From Methylovulum sp. (GTDB lineage: Bacteria > Pseudomonadota > Gammaproteobacteria > Methylococcales > Methylomonadaceae): a DNA stretch of 39,254 nucleotides. Positions 28,640 through 38,077 of the stretch are shown here, in pieces. Both the position numbers and the translations under genes were made by a program. Below the pieces are notes generated by a model. That model had not been told where the DNA came from. It worked only from the letters and a program-made list of their open reading frames with translations, and did no database searches. Numbering within the stretch: the stretch's first letter is position 1; the number at the start of each line of letters is the position of its first letter. Location: positions 1-39,254 of the forward strand of contig JAUYEP010000412.1 of assembly GCA_030689765.1 (NCBI GenBank). The letters run 5' to 3'.

Positions 28640-30223
28640 TTACTTGAATTGTATGCCGCCTGTAGTGCCTGGGTTGTACACAGCAGGCATACGGCAAGCG
28701 TTTGGATCTTCTGTAGTTGTACCGTGGCTGAATGGATTAACCGGTTTTTCATAAGCTAAAACACCCGTTGCTGGCGCCGCAAAAGACTGTGGAACCGCCA
28801 TAAATCCGCTCTTGCCCCAGGTATGAATTGCATTAAGATTAGTAGCCGCCATAACTATCGGGTTACCGGCCTGCTTGATTAACTCTTCAACAACTTCCTT
28901 TTCACTGGGATCGAATGCATGGGTTTTATTGTATTGGTAAGTCAGCTCAACCCAATCCTTGTATTTACCCCTAGCAACCCTATCCAATGTAGGCTCTACA
29001 CCATCAACTTTGATAAAGCGGTAGCTAAAAGCGCGGTTGGCATTATGCTCAGTCCCTTGAATACCGATAGCCCAGCGACCACCTGGATAGGCAGAACCGT
29101 CGAATGATCCGGCAATTGAATTGGTTCCTGAATCCATTTCAGACAAACACTCTGACACTATTCCTGAAGAAGAATTTTCATGAATCTGTGCTTTTTCGAC
29201 TGCCTCAGGTACCCCATCAGTTTTAGATGCTGCAGGAGTGGCAACACTGCTGCAAGGATAGTTCAGGAACTTTATGCCAAATTGGGCGCCTGTACCGGAA
29301 CCATTAGTCCTACGGCAAACGTGTACACGGTCAGCATTCAAACCAACCGGTTTATTGCTGGCCGATGTATTGTCGAATAAGTTGCCCGTAGCACCCAACT
29401 TCAATTGCTTCCATGAGTTTAATTTACCGGTAAAAATACTGGCAATCTGCGCTGAACTTAACGAAGGCATACAAGCCAAATCGTCTTTACCTACGCAGAT
29501 ACTGGTAGCACCAAACTGCGCTTCTTGCATCGCATTGCGCAGCATTTTGGTTACCGGCACACCAAATACCAATACTGCAGCCGATTTTACTGTCAACTTA
29601 TCAACATCAGTCGCTGCAACCGGATCAAAACCAGAAGGGGTGTTTTGACCGAAAAACTGCGCTGGATCGACATCCGACATACCAAAGTCAGGTTTTTGTG
29701 CGTTTGAAAGCAATGCATTTCCTGCAGTGTAGGCACAGTTAATTTTAGAAAAACTTACGCCCTTTACGCCTGTTGAAACTGATGTGCAGTTAGTGGGTAC
29801 ATCCACTTTCAGAAAATCAATTGCCGCATCAGCAACCACCGGATTAACACCTTGAGCTGAACCCCCATTATTGCGCTTATAAAGCAATAAATTTGCTTTA
29901 CCAGCAGGCAGCCCACTTAAGGCTGGGTTATTAGTGTTCAGTACGCATAAATAAGCATTTTGGTCTTTGCCAACAGTACCGGTATCTCTGAACTGGTAAA
30001 TTAATTGTGATGAATCACAAATTTTGTTGATGGCAGGAATTTTTGTGCTGGTCATCAACGATTCAATAAATGGTTGGGACGCTGATGAACCTGATAAAAA
30101 TATTTCGTAGGTAGTCGCTGGATTGATGACAGGAATGCCATTACTGTCAAGCGTGATAGCAGCCTGTGCGGCACCGCCAAACATAGCGACAGAAACTGCC
30201 GCACCCAATATTAGTTTTTTCAT
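28640..30223 (-). CDS. Secreted periplasmic-binding-protein-like (PstS-like) protein
   Basis: 527 aa; signal peptide MKKLILGAAVSVAMFGGAAQAA; IFLSGSSASQPFIESLM resembles the PstS ligand loop; AQIASIFTGKLNSWKQL and HVCRRTNGSGTGAQF segments are typical of type-2 substrate-binding folds. Confidence 0.65.
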   Translation of the reverse strand: MKKLILGAAVSVAMFGGAAQAAITLDSNGIPVINPATTYEIFLSGSSASQPFIESLMTSTKIPAINKICDSSQLIYQFRDTGTVGKDQNAYLCVLNTNNPALSGLPAGKANLLLYKRNNGGSAQGVNPVVADAAIDFLKVDVPTNCTSVSTGVKGVSFSKINCAYTAGNALLSNAQKPDFGMSDVDPAQFFGQNTPSGFDPVAATDVDKLTVKSAAVLVFGVPVTKMLRNAMQEAQFGATSICVGKDDLACMPSLSSAQIASIFTGKLNSWKQLKLGATGNLFDNTSASNKPVGLNADRVHVCRRTNGSGTGAQFGIKFLNYPCSSVATPAASKTDGVPEAVEKAQIHENSSSGIVSECLSEMDSGTNSIAGSFDGSAYPGGRWAIGIQGTEHNANRAFSYRFIKVDGVEPTLDRVARGKYKDWVELTYQYNKTHAFDPSEKEVVEELIKQAGNPIVMAATNLNAIHTWGKSGFMAVPQSFAAPATGVLAYEKPVNPFSHGTTTEDPNACRMPAVYNPGTTGGIQFK

Positions 30224-30266
30224 AATTTTCCTCTTTACGTTTAGTTAAACTACATTGTGAAACATA

Positions 30267-30462
30267 TACAGCGTTTTCATATCAGATTGATTACAGCAAC
30301 AACGGTAGAACTGTAGGCCGGAATAAGCCTGTTTGAGCGCAAGCGAAAACTGGCGTTTCCGGCGCAATGGGGGGGCACAAGCGCCGGAAACGACCGTCCT
30401 TCGCTACGCTTTGGACGATCTTATTCCGGCCTACGTATTAATGTTAGGTTAAAACCGCTGTA
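30267..30462. mobile_element. Palindromic MITE-like/REP-like element with TACAGCG...CGCTGTA ends
   Basis: Ends TACAGCGTTTTCA (30267) and TAAAACCGCTGTA (ending 30462); interior inverted repeat GTAGGCCGGAATAAG (30313) / CTTATTCCGGCCTAC (30420-30434). Confidence 0.55.
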
Positions 30463-30811
30463 ACTCTTTAACCTACACAGTAGCAGCCAATATTAAACGC
30501 CAGATTTTAATCAAAAAATCCACGCTATCTGCGTTGGCTTTAAACTACATCTTTAAGATATGACCAAGCCATCATTGCTGGATTATCTATGCCGTCGACC
30601 AAGCTTTAAAAGCCTTATCAGATCTTTTGCTTCCCCCATAACGCTCATTTTTTCATACTTTATGAGACCAAATGGTTAAAGTTCCATGTAATGTATTACA
30701 ATTGTAGCTCATTAAGAGATCCTCCAATGTGCAGTAGTAATTCTGTAACATTAATCTTTTATCTTAGTGCAGATACTAAACCTATTGGTGACAACCCTAG
30801 GGAGTTGAGAA

Positions 30812-31288
30812 TTGAACGAACTAAAACAGATTATTTCCCTGCGCCTTGTTGATAGTGACCGCGCTGCCGTCCAAGCAATTGCATCCCGCCTCTTCGTTAG
30901 AGAATCAGATATTTACCGTTTTGCCATTAACTATTTGCTCAACCGGTTTAATTGTTTATTTGATGAGTCCTGTACAGGGAGCGACTTATTGCCCGCCATG
31001 CTGGAAATCCGGTCAGAAATTAACCATACACTAGGGCTAAAAAGACATCAGCTGGAAAAAATTATTAACGGCAATAACTTACATCCTGACAAATATGTTG
31101 CCATGTCCGATATTGAGTTATTGCTCTTGCCTCAACATATATTGAAACAACGGTTAATGAAGCTGGATGAAATGCCACGGACACCTGTGGACGTGGAAGC
31201 CTGGCTCAAACTTTATCTGACTGAGAAATACAATTTATTTGAAGCAGAGAGAGACGGCCTGCTTGAAGACACTGCAGAAATCTATTGA
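30812..31288 (+). CDS. Hypothetical protein, possible ribbon-helix-helix-like N-terminus
   Basis: 158 aa; MNELKQIISLRLVDSDRAAVQAIASRLFVRESDIYRFAINYLLNRF has an RHH-like beta-helix-helix pattern; GTTGAGA-type leader upstream. Confidence 0.5.
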   Translation: MNELKQIISLRLVDSDRAAVQAIASRLFVRESDIYRFAINYLLNRFNCLFDESCTGSDLLPAMLEIRSEINHTLGLKRHQLEKIINGNNLHPDKYVAMSDIELLLLPQHILKQRLMKLDEMPRTPVDVEAWLKLYLTEKYNLFEAERDGLLEDTAEIY

Positions 31289-31313
31289 AGTTTTGGTTAA
31301 ATGGCCACCCCTT

Positions 31314-31366
31314 AAAAACAGCTAATAACCCTTAATATCACCAGGAAATTAAGGGTTATTAGCTGT
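31314..31366 (-). terminator. Perfect 19-bp stem hairpin between convergent genes, likely terminator for the GST gene
   Basis: ACAGCTAATAACCCTTAAT - ATCACCAGGAA - ATTAAGGGTTATTAGCTGT (31318-31366) with AAAAA at 31314-31318 giving a U-run on the minus transcript. Confidence 0.7.
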
Positions 31367-31438
31367 AAGTGGTATTCGACAAGCCTTATAGCAACTCGTT
31401 GGCGAAGTATTTAGTGCGCATTATACGGGAATCCTGCG

Positions 31439-32065
31439 TCATGTCATTTTTGCCGGCGCCGAACTCTGCCAAGCCGGCACAAACCCGATATTACGATACC
31501 AACGCTGCATCCCGGTATAAGACGCCATCGGATACTGTGCCATCTCAGCTAACTCCAAAAATGATCCGACCGAAAAATCAGCGAGTGTCACGGTATCGCC
31601 TACCAGCCATTCCCGTCCTGCCAGATGCGCTTCAAGTACGGAGGCAAAACGGTGGAAACCCGCTTCACCTTTAGCGATTTGATTGGCATCAGGTTCGCCC
31701 AAGTTTCTAAATTTCTTTATCAGCCGTTCGAAAATAAAAACACCGCAGGCATTGCCAAAATGGGCGGTTTGCCAAAATTGCCAACGGCTAATATCAGCTT
31801 GAGTGGCTGGGTTAACAGGCCACAACGAATTGCCCGGCACTTTGGAACAAAGGTATTGCATAATGGCATTCGACTCCCATAACACAAAGTCGCCGTCAAC
31901 CAAGGTAGGTATCATATGGTTGGGATTCAGGCGCAGAAAGTCCGGCTGCATTTGCTCGCCTTTGCTTAAATCTATGGATTGTAGTTCGCATGCCAATTCA
32001 AGATGATGCAATACCGCCACGACGCGACGGGAATTTGGTGATATTGGAAAATGATACAGTTTCAT
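31439..32065 (-). CDS. Glutathione S-transferase family protein
   Basis: 208 aa; MKLYHFPISPNSRRVVAVLHHLELACELQSIDL..., LNPNHMIPTLVDGDFVLWESNAIMQYL, VTLADFSVGSFL. Confidence 0.95.
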   Translation of the reverse strand: MKLYHFPISPNSRRVVAVLHHLELACELQSIDLSKGEQMQPDFLRLNPNHMIPTLVDGDFVLWESNAIMQYLCSKVPGNSLWPVNPATQADISRWQFWQTAHFGNACGVFIFERLIKKFRNLGEPDANQIAKGEAGFHRFASVLEAHLAGREWLVGDTVTLADFSVGSFLELAEMAQYPMASYTGMQRWYRNIGFVPAWQSSAPAKMT

Positions 32066-32257
32066 AACGGCCTCTCATAATGGATGTTGGATTTAACACT
32101 TGCTAATTGCAAGTGATCCTAAAAGGTAACATGGCACTGATATTCTGCAGATGCCAAAAGCTGTAAATGAAATCAAACTGCGATTATTTTTCGATTTTGA
32201 GGCCTCCGGTCAAGGCACTTTTTAATATCTGCTAGAATGTCAGCAGGAGGATATCTA

Positions 32258-34402
32258 ATGCTAAAAAAATTTTTACACGGGCTGTTGACCTTAATCTACA
32301 ACATTGAAATCAATGGCCTGGACAATTACCACAAAGCGGGTAAACGGGTACTGATCATTGCCAACCACACCTCATTTTTAGACCCATTATTGCTGGGCGT
32401 ATTTTTACCCGATGACATCACCTTCGCAATCAACACGCATATTTCACAGCGCTGGTGGTTAAAGCCGTTTTTAGGGCTTTCACATGTCTTTCCGATGGAT
32501 CCTACGCAACCTTTATCATTAAAAAATCTGATCCATCACTTACAAAATAACGACAGCAAGACCGTTATTTTCCCCGAAGGTCGTATTACCGCAACCGGCT
32601 CATTAATGAAAATTTATGACGGTACAGGTATGGTTGCCGATAAATCCGGTGCAACCATTCTACCCATACGCATCGAAGGCGCCCAATACACCCACTTTTC
32701 CAAATTACGCAACATAGTCCGTCTACGCTTATTTCCTAAAATTACCCTCCAGATTTTACCGCCTACGCATATCGATGCGCACAAAGGACTCTCGGGCAAA
32801 AACCGCCGCAAATACAGCGGTCATGTTCTCGCCGACATAATGACTGAAATGATGTTTGCCACTAGCCATTACCGACAAACCATTTTCTCTTGCCTCCTTG
32901 AAGCGAGAAAAATACACGGTGGCAAACATACCGTTGCCGAGGATCTTGAACGCACCCCTTTATCTTACGACAAGTTAATCACCCGCACGATTGCTATCGG
33001 AAATGCGTTAAAAACCATTACCGAAACCGGCGAGCATGTCGGTATTTTTCTGCCTAATTCTACCAAGACGCTGTGCGTGGTTTTAGGCTTGCAATTACAC
33101 GGACGAATACCTGCCATGCTGAACTATTCAACAGGGGCTGCCGGTATGTTGTCTGCCTGTCAAACGGCAGTAGTCAAAACCGTATTGACTTCGCGCCGAT
33201 TTATTGAACTGGGCAAATTATCCGAAGAAGCAGATTATCTGGCCAAACAAACCCAACTGATTTATCTCGAAGACTTGGCTGCTGATATTTCGGCATACCA
33301 CAAATTCAAGGCGCTGGTACAAAGCAAAACGGCTAGCTACTGGTACAAACATAATCAATTTAGCCCAGACAGCCCAGCGGTCGTATTATTTACGTCCGGT
33401 TCTGAAGGCACGCCCAAAGGCGTGGTGCTGTCGCATAGCAATATTCTCGCCAATCACAAACAGATTGCCGCACGCATCAGCTTTACACCGCAGGATGTTG
33501 TCATCAATTTTCTGCCGATGTTTCATTCGTTCGGCTTTACCGTCGGCACGATGCTGCCTGTCCTTAATGGCATGACGACTTTCTTTTATCCGACCCCACT
33601 GCACTTTAGCGTAATTCCTGAAATCGCTTATGAAATCAGCGCCACAATCATGTTCGGCACCAATACCTTTTTAGCGGCTTACGGCAAAAAAGCCCATGCC
33701 TATGATTTTTATGCCATGCGCTATGTCGTTGCCGGTGCGGAAAAACTTCAGGAAAGCACACGGCAACTCTGGGCTGACAAATTTGGCATCCGCATTTTGG
33801 AAGGCTATGGCGCGACCGAAACTGCGCCTGTCGCATCAGTTAATACGCCAATGGACAATAAAGCGGGCACAGTGGGGCGCTTAATGCCCAATATGACGTA
33901 TCAACTGGAGCCTGTTGAAGGTATTAGCGAAGCAGGAAAGCTGCACGTTCATGGGCCCAATATCATGCTCGGTTATCTGCTGGCAGACGCTCCCGGCAAA
34001 CTGGCCCCAACAGCGTCCATTTACGGTCAGGGCTGGTATGACACTGGCGATATTGCCCATGTGGATGATGACGGCTTTGTCAGTATACGTGGCCGAAGCA
34101 AGCGCTTTGCCAAAATCGGCGGCGAAATGGTTTCATTAACTGTTGTTGAACAACTGGCCGCCAAAGCATGGCCGGACGCCCATCATGCCGCAGTCAGCCT
34201 TCCCGACGCCAAAAAAGGCGAACAGATTATCCTGCTGACGACACAAAAACTGGCGACCGTGAACGGGCTGGCTGCTGTCGCCGAGGGCGTCGCTGCCATT
34301 GCATTGCCTAAAAAAATTCTGCTTGTCGATGCCATTCCGGTTATGGCGACGGGTAAAGTTAATTATCCGGCGGTAATTGAATTAGCCGCAGGCCGTATTT
34401 AA
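32258..34402 (+). CDS. aas: Bifunctional acyl-ACP--phospholipid acyltransferase / 2-acylglycerophosphoethanolamine acyltransferase (Aas-like)
   Basis: PlsC-type NHTSFLDPLLL and FPEGRITATGSL, then AMP-binding VVLFTSGSEGTPKGVVLSHSNI and GYGATETAPVAS. The supplied ORF starts at 32237, but AGGAGG at 32245-32250 favours the ATG at 32258. Confidence 0.92.
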   Translation: MLKKFLHGLLTLIYNIEINGLDNYHKAGKRVLIIANHTSFLDPLLLGVFLPDDITFAINTHISQRWWLKPFLGLSHVFPMDPTQPLSLKNLIHHLQNNDSKTVIFPEGRITATGSLMKIYDGTGMVADKSGATILPIRIEGAQYTHFSKLRNIVRLRLFPKITLQILPPTHIDAHKGLSGKNRRKYSGHVLADIMTEMMFATSHYRQTIFSCLLEARKIHGGKHTVAEDLERTPLSYDKLITRTIAIGNALKTITETGEHVGIFLPNSTKTLCVVLGLQLHGRIPAMLNYSTGAAGMLSACQTAVVKTVLTSRRFIELGKLSEEADYLAKQTQLIYLEDLAADISAYHKFKALVQSKTASYWYKHNQFSPDSPAVVLFTSGSEGTPKGVVLSHSNILANHKQIAARISFTPQDVVINFLPMFHSFGFTVGTMLPVLNGMTTFFYPTPLHFSVIPEIAYEISATIMFGTNTFLAAYGKKAHAYDFYAMRYVVAGAEKLQESTRQLWADKFGIRILEGYGATETAPVASVNTPMDNKAGTVGRLMPNMTYQLEPVEGISEAGKLHVHGPNIMLGYLLADAPGKLAPTASIYGQGWYDTGDIAHVDDDGFVSIRGRSKRFAKIGGEMVSLTVVEQLAAKAWPDAHHAAVSLPDAKKGEQIILLTTQKLATVNGLAAVAEGVAAIALPKKILLVDAIPVMATGKVNYPAVIELAAGRI

Positions 34403-34437
34403 CAGATCATCCATCCGACAATAAAGGTCAACTCATT

Positions 34438-35610
34438 ATGAACAAACAAATTTACCCGCTACTGATTGCACAGTTTTTATCTGCATTTGCTGATAATGCC
34501 GTTTTGTTCACCGTGATTGCCATCGTGATGCAATCTAGCCACGCAGAAAGCTGGTATATCCCCGCCGTGCAAAGCTCGTTTACCATTGCCTATGTGATAC
34601 TCGCACCGTGGGCGGGTGAAATTGCCGATACCCACTCCAAATCGAAAGTATTGCTAATCGCTAACCTGATTAAAGCCTGCGGGGTTGTACTATTGTTGTT
34701 AAACGTAGAACCAATCATCGCCTATAGCGTAGTCGGCATTGGCGCCGCCATTTATAATCCCGTCAAATACGGCATTCTGCCTGAACTCGCCGACCATAAT
34801 TATCTGGTTAAAGCAAACAGTTTGATGGAAGGCTCTACCATACTGGCTATTCTTTTGGGCATGATGGTGGGCGCTAAAGTGGCTGACTATTCAACACTGT
34901 GGGCTTTAATAGGCAGTGTCGCCCTATTTATCATTTCTGCATTATTCACAGTGTTTTTACCTGCCAGCATCATTAAAAGCGCGGCTAAAGGCTCAAAAAT
35001 CATTGCCTTCGGCAAGGAAATTTCGCAATTTTTTACCCTGCCCCGCTCTACATTCGCTATTCTGGGCGGCTGTCTTTTCTGGCTGGCAGCCGCAACATTG
35101 CGCGTCATTCTTATTGCCTGGGCGCCGCTGATTTTGTTATCAAAAAATGCAACCGAAATTGCCGAACTAACCTTATTCCTAGCTATCGGCATTATTCTCG
35201 GATCGGCGATAGTGCCACAACTAATCCCATTGGAAAAGTTACGCCGCGCCAGAATTCCCGCTTATTTAATGGCCGTCTTCATCATTGGACTGGGCCTAAC
35301 AGATAGCATCTGGCCATCCCGTATCGCACTACTGCTCATTGGCATGATGGGCGGCATGTTTATCGTCCCTATCAACGCTTTATTACAGGAGCTGGGTAAA
35401 GACAGTATCGGCAGTGGACGTGCCGTAGCGTTGCAGGGCTTCTTCAATAATCTTGCCATGCTGACAGGGGTGGGCTGTTATACCTTCGCCGCATCAAAAC
35501 ATGCCGATCCTGTAATCTCGATGATAGTGCTGGGTTTTCTGGTGATTATCGGTACATTTTCGGTATCGCTGGGTTTGCGCAGCCACCCCAATACTTCTAA
35601 AAAACTATAA
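34438..35610 (+). CDS. lplT: Lysophospholipid transporter LplT-like MFS protein
   Basis: 390 aa; MNKQIYPLLIAQFLSAFADNAVLFTVIAIVMQ with 10-12 predicted hydrophobic helices; immediately downstream of aas, the known partner. Confidence 0.92.
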   Translation: MNKQIYPLLIAQFLSAFADNAVLFTVIAIVMQSSHAESWYIPAVQSSFTIAYVILAPWAGEIADTHSKSKVLLIANLIKACGVVLLLLNVEPIIAYSVVGIGAAIYNPVKYGILPELADHNYLVKANSLMEGSTILAILLGMMVGAKVADYSTLWALIGSVALFIISALFTVFLPASIIKSAAKGSKIIAFGKEISQFFTLPRSTFAILGGCLFWLAAATLRVILIAWAPLILLSKNATEIAELTLFLAIGIILGSAIVPQLIPLEKLRRARIPAYLMAVFIIGLGLTDSIWPSRIALLLIGMMGGMFIVPINALLQELGKDSIGSGRAVALQGFFNNLAMLTGVGCYTFAASKHADPVISMIVLGFLVIIGTFSVSLGLRSHPNTSKKL

Positions 35611-35614
35611 GGAC

Positions 35615-35680
35615 TTACAGCGTTTTCATTCTTGGTTAAAATTAGCCACTGAGCTGGGATAGGTTAAGCCTGGTCCGTAT
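35615..35680. repeat. Left end of the TTACAGCG MITE-like family (right end not found)
   Basis: TTACAGCGTTTTCATTCTTGGTTAAAATTAGCCACTGAGCTGGGATAGGTTAAGCC closely matches the left arm at 3884-3940. Confidence 0.6.
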
Positions 35681-36010
35681 TTGACCTAATGAATGGGTAT
35701 GACACCCTCGGTAACATGATGGCTGCCATCGAGGATACAAAGCAACTTGACGAAGTTGTTTTGTACCCATCTATAGTTCCCACGCCGGAGCGCTCATCTT
35801 TATACACCTCGCGGAGTAGGCCGGAATAAGCCTGTCCGCGCATTCGCGCAGGATAGGCGTTTCCGGCACTTCGGAGTCTCATGATGCAGGAAACGCCCGC
35901 CCTTGCTAACGCTGGGCAGGCTTATTCCGGCCTACATCCTGAGCTTGGATAGGTTAAGCCTGGTCCGTATTTGGCCTAATGAATGGGTATGACACCCTCG
36001 GCAACATGAC
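35651..36010. repeat. Direct repeat pair flanking a GTAGGCCGGAATAAG palindrome
   Basis: GAGCTGGGATAGGTTAAGCCTGGTCCGTATTTGACCTAATGAATGGGTATGACACCCTCGGTAACATGA (35651) versus near-identical GAGCTTGGATAGG...CTCGGCAACATGA (35941); inverted repeat GTAGGCCGGAATAAGCCTG...CAGGCTTATTCCGGCCTAC at 35816-35935. Confidence 0.75.
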
Positions 36011-36036
36011 GAAGTTGTTTTGTACACATCGTTATA

Positions 36037-36134
36037 GTTCCCACGCTCCGGCGTGGGAATTCATTCGGCAACGCTCCAGCGTTGCATGACGCTGGAGCGT
36101 CACGGGCGGCATTCCCACGCCGGAGCGTGGGAAC
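36037..36134. repeat. Nested REP-like palindrome
   Basis: GTTCCCACGCTCCGGCGTGGGAAT...ATTCCCACGCCGGAGCGTGGGAAC with nested ACGCTCCAGCG/CGCTGGAGCGT. Confidence 0.8.
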
Positions 36135-36152
36135 GATGTCGGTCTTGGCTAG

Positions 36153-36290
36153 CTTAACTGGTTATTTTTTGCGGGTTACCTTAGCATCCAACGCAACCTG
36201 TCCAATGAAGTGGTTGCGGGGTTTATCGGCACGTTGATGCCGGCTATGGCGCATCTCAATTCAGAGTTTCAGCCTGTCGTCAATGCGTAA
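36153..36290 (+). pseudogene. Possible C-terminal gene remnant (no start), unknown family
   Basis: After in-frame TAG, open frame [45 protein letters not shown] lacks an upstream start and abuts the repeat cluster. Confidence 0.3.
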
Positions 36291-36367
36291 CTTCTAACTT
36301 AAGAAAACATACCCATTTCATTTATGCGATACTACGCGGCTTTAATTTATTCACAAGGATCAACATC

Positions 36368-36865
36368 ATGACCGCACTGGTTGGCATCATTATGGGTTCA
36401 GCCTCTGATTGGGACACTATGCGCTTCACCGGAGAAACCTTGGACAAACTTGGCGTCCCCCATGAGATTGAAATCGTCTCAGCACATAGGACCCCCGATA
36501 AACTATTCCATTACGCTGAAACAGCCGAACCCAGAGGCTTGGAAGTCATCATCGCCGGTGCGGGTGGTGCGGCACATTTGCCTGGCATGACCGCCGCAAA
36601 AACCGCCATCCCCGTATTAGGTGTGCCAGTGCAATCGAAAGCATTAAATGGCATGGATTCTTTGTTATCGATTGTACAAATGCCGGCGGGCATTCCGGTC
36701 GGCACCCTGGCGATAGGTAAAGCAGGCGCAATCAATGCCGCATTACTGGCCGCCGCCATCATCAGCAATAAACATCCCCAATATCGTCAGGCAGTGCATG
36801 ATTATCGGCGCGAACAAACTGAAACTGTACTGGCCAATGCTGACCCGCGTGTGGAGGCATTATGA
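36368..36865 (+). CDS. purE: 5-(carboxyamino)imidazole ribonucleotide mutase
   Basis: 165 aa; [51 protein letters not shown]. Confidence 0.97.
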   Translation: MTALVGIIMGSASDWDTMRFTGETLDKLGVPHEIEIVSAHRTPDKLFHYAETAEPRGLEVIIAGAGGAAHLPGMTAAKTAIPVLGVPVQSKALNGMDSLLSIVQMPAGIPVGTLAIGKAGAINAALLAAAIISNKHPQYRQAVHDYRREQTETVLANADPRVEAL

Positions 36866-37956
36866 AAATAGGTGTACTGGGCGCCGGACAGCTCGCCCGA
36901 ATGATCGCTTTAGCAGGTTATCCTTTGGGATTGGATTTTATCTTTCTTGACCCGTCAGCCGATGCCTGCGCCAATAAATTGGGTGAACATCTCCATGGCG
37001 ATTATAACGATCCGCGTTTGCTTGCCGAACTTGCCGAACGTGCCGATGTGGTCACTTACGAATTTGAAAATGTACCCGCCGAGGTTGCAGAATTTTTGGC
37101 TGCACATACAAGGGTTTATCCGCCGGCACAGGCGTTGGCAGTTGCCCAGGACCGGCTGGTTGAAAAAAATTTCCTGAATACACTGGCCATTCCCACGCCG
37201 CCTTATGCCGCCATCGACACGCTTGAACAGCTAGCACAAGTAATGCCAACTATTGCGTATCCTGCTGTGTTAAAAAGCCGTACCCAGGGCTATGACGGCA
37301 AAGGCCAGTCGCTACTTCAATCTGCCAACGACTTACCCGCTGCCTGGCACAAACTGGAAGGCGTACCCGCCATCGTTGAAGCTTTTGTGCCCTTTAACCG
37401 CGAAGTTTCCATCATTGCCGCGCGTAATGTGTCGGGTGATGTGGTTTTTTACCCTTTGTCCGAAAATATTCACCATAACGGAATTTTGCGTGTTGCCGAA
37501 AGTAAAACGGGCGACCCCCTACAACAACAAGCTGAAACTTACATCTCGCGATTAATGACCGCGCTGGATTACGTTGGCGTACTGGCGCTGGAATTATTTG
37601 TTGTGGATGGCGAGCTGATTGCCAATGAATTTGCGCCCAGAGTACATAACTCAGGCCACTGGACTATTGAAGGCTCCGAAACCAGCCAGTTTGAAAATCA
37701 TTTGCGTGCAATCCTCGATCTGCCGCTGGGATCGACAGCCTCTATTGGTAAAGCGGCGATGGTTAATTTTATCGGTGGACTGCCCACCGCAAAACAGGTC
37801 TTGACTATTCCGTGCACGCATTTACATTTGTATGACAAGACGCCTCGTAAAGGTCGAAAGGTTGCCCATGCCACTGTCCGTGCTGAGAAGACCGAACAAC
37901 TAGCCAGTGCCATTGAAAAATTGACCAGACTCGCTGAAAAAACTGATGATAGCTAG
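36862..37956 (+). CDS. purK: 5-(carboxyamino)imidazole ribonucleotide synthase
   Basis: 364 aa; [34 protein letters not shown]-grasp region, [35 protein letters not shown] overlap with purE. Confidence 0.97.
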   Translation: MKIGVLGAGQLARMIALAGYPLGLDFIFLDPSADACANKLGEHLHGDYNDPRLLAELAERADVVTYEFENVPAEVAEFLAAHTRVYPPAQALAVAQDRLVEKNFLNTLAIPTPPYAAIDTLEQLAQVMPTIAYPAVLKSRTQGYDGKGQSLLQSANDLPAAWHKLEGVPAIVEAFVPFNREVSIIAARNVSGDVVFYPLSENIHHNGILRVAESKTGDPLQQQAETYISRLMTALDYVGVLALELFVVDGELIANEFAPRVHNSGHWTIEGSETSQFENHLRAILDLPLGSTASIGKAAMVNFIGGLPTAKQVLTIPCTHLHLYDKTPRKGRKVAHATVRAEKTEQLASAIEKLTRLAEKTDDS

Positions 37957-37969
37957 GGTTTTAGTGCTT

Positions 37970-37998
37970 TTTACACAAAAAACTTCTTGTGCTATTCT
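37970..37998 (+). promoter_or_regulatory. Candidate sigma-70 promoter upstream of fdsG
   Basis: TTTACA (37970-37975) - 17 bp - TATTCT (37993-37998), about 80 bp upstream of the fdsG ATG. Confidence 0.4.
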
Positions 37999-38077
37999 AC
38001 CTAACACTTTTTTATGACACGGCAATGAAGGATTATTTGCTGCATTCAAGCGAAGGAATCAACACTGTGAGAAGACC

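Noticed and set aside
35664-35882. 72-aa minus-strand ORF in the repeat island
   Set aside because: Lies entirely in repeat/palindrome sequence with no protein-like signature.
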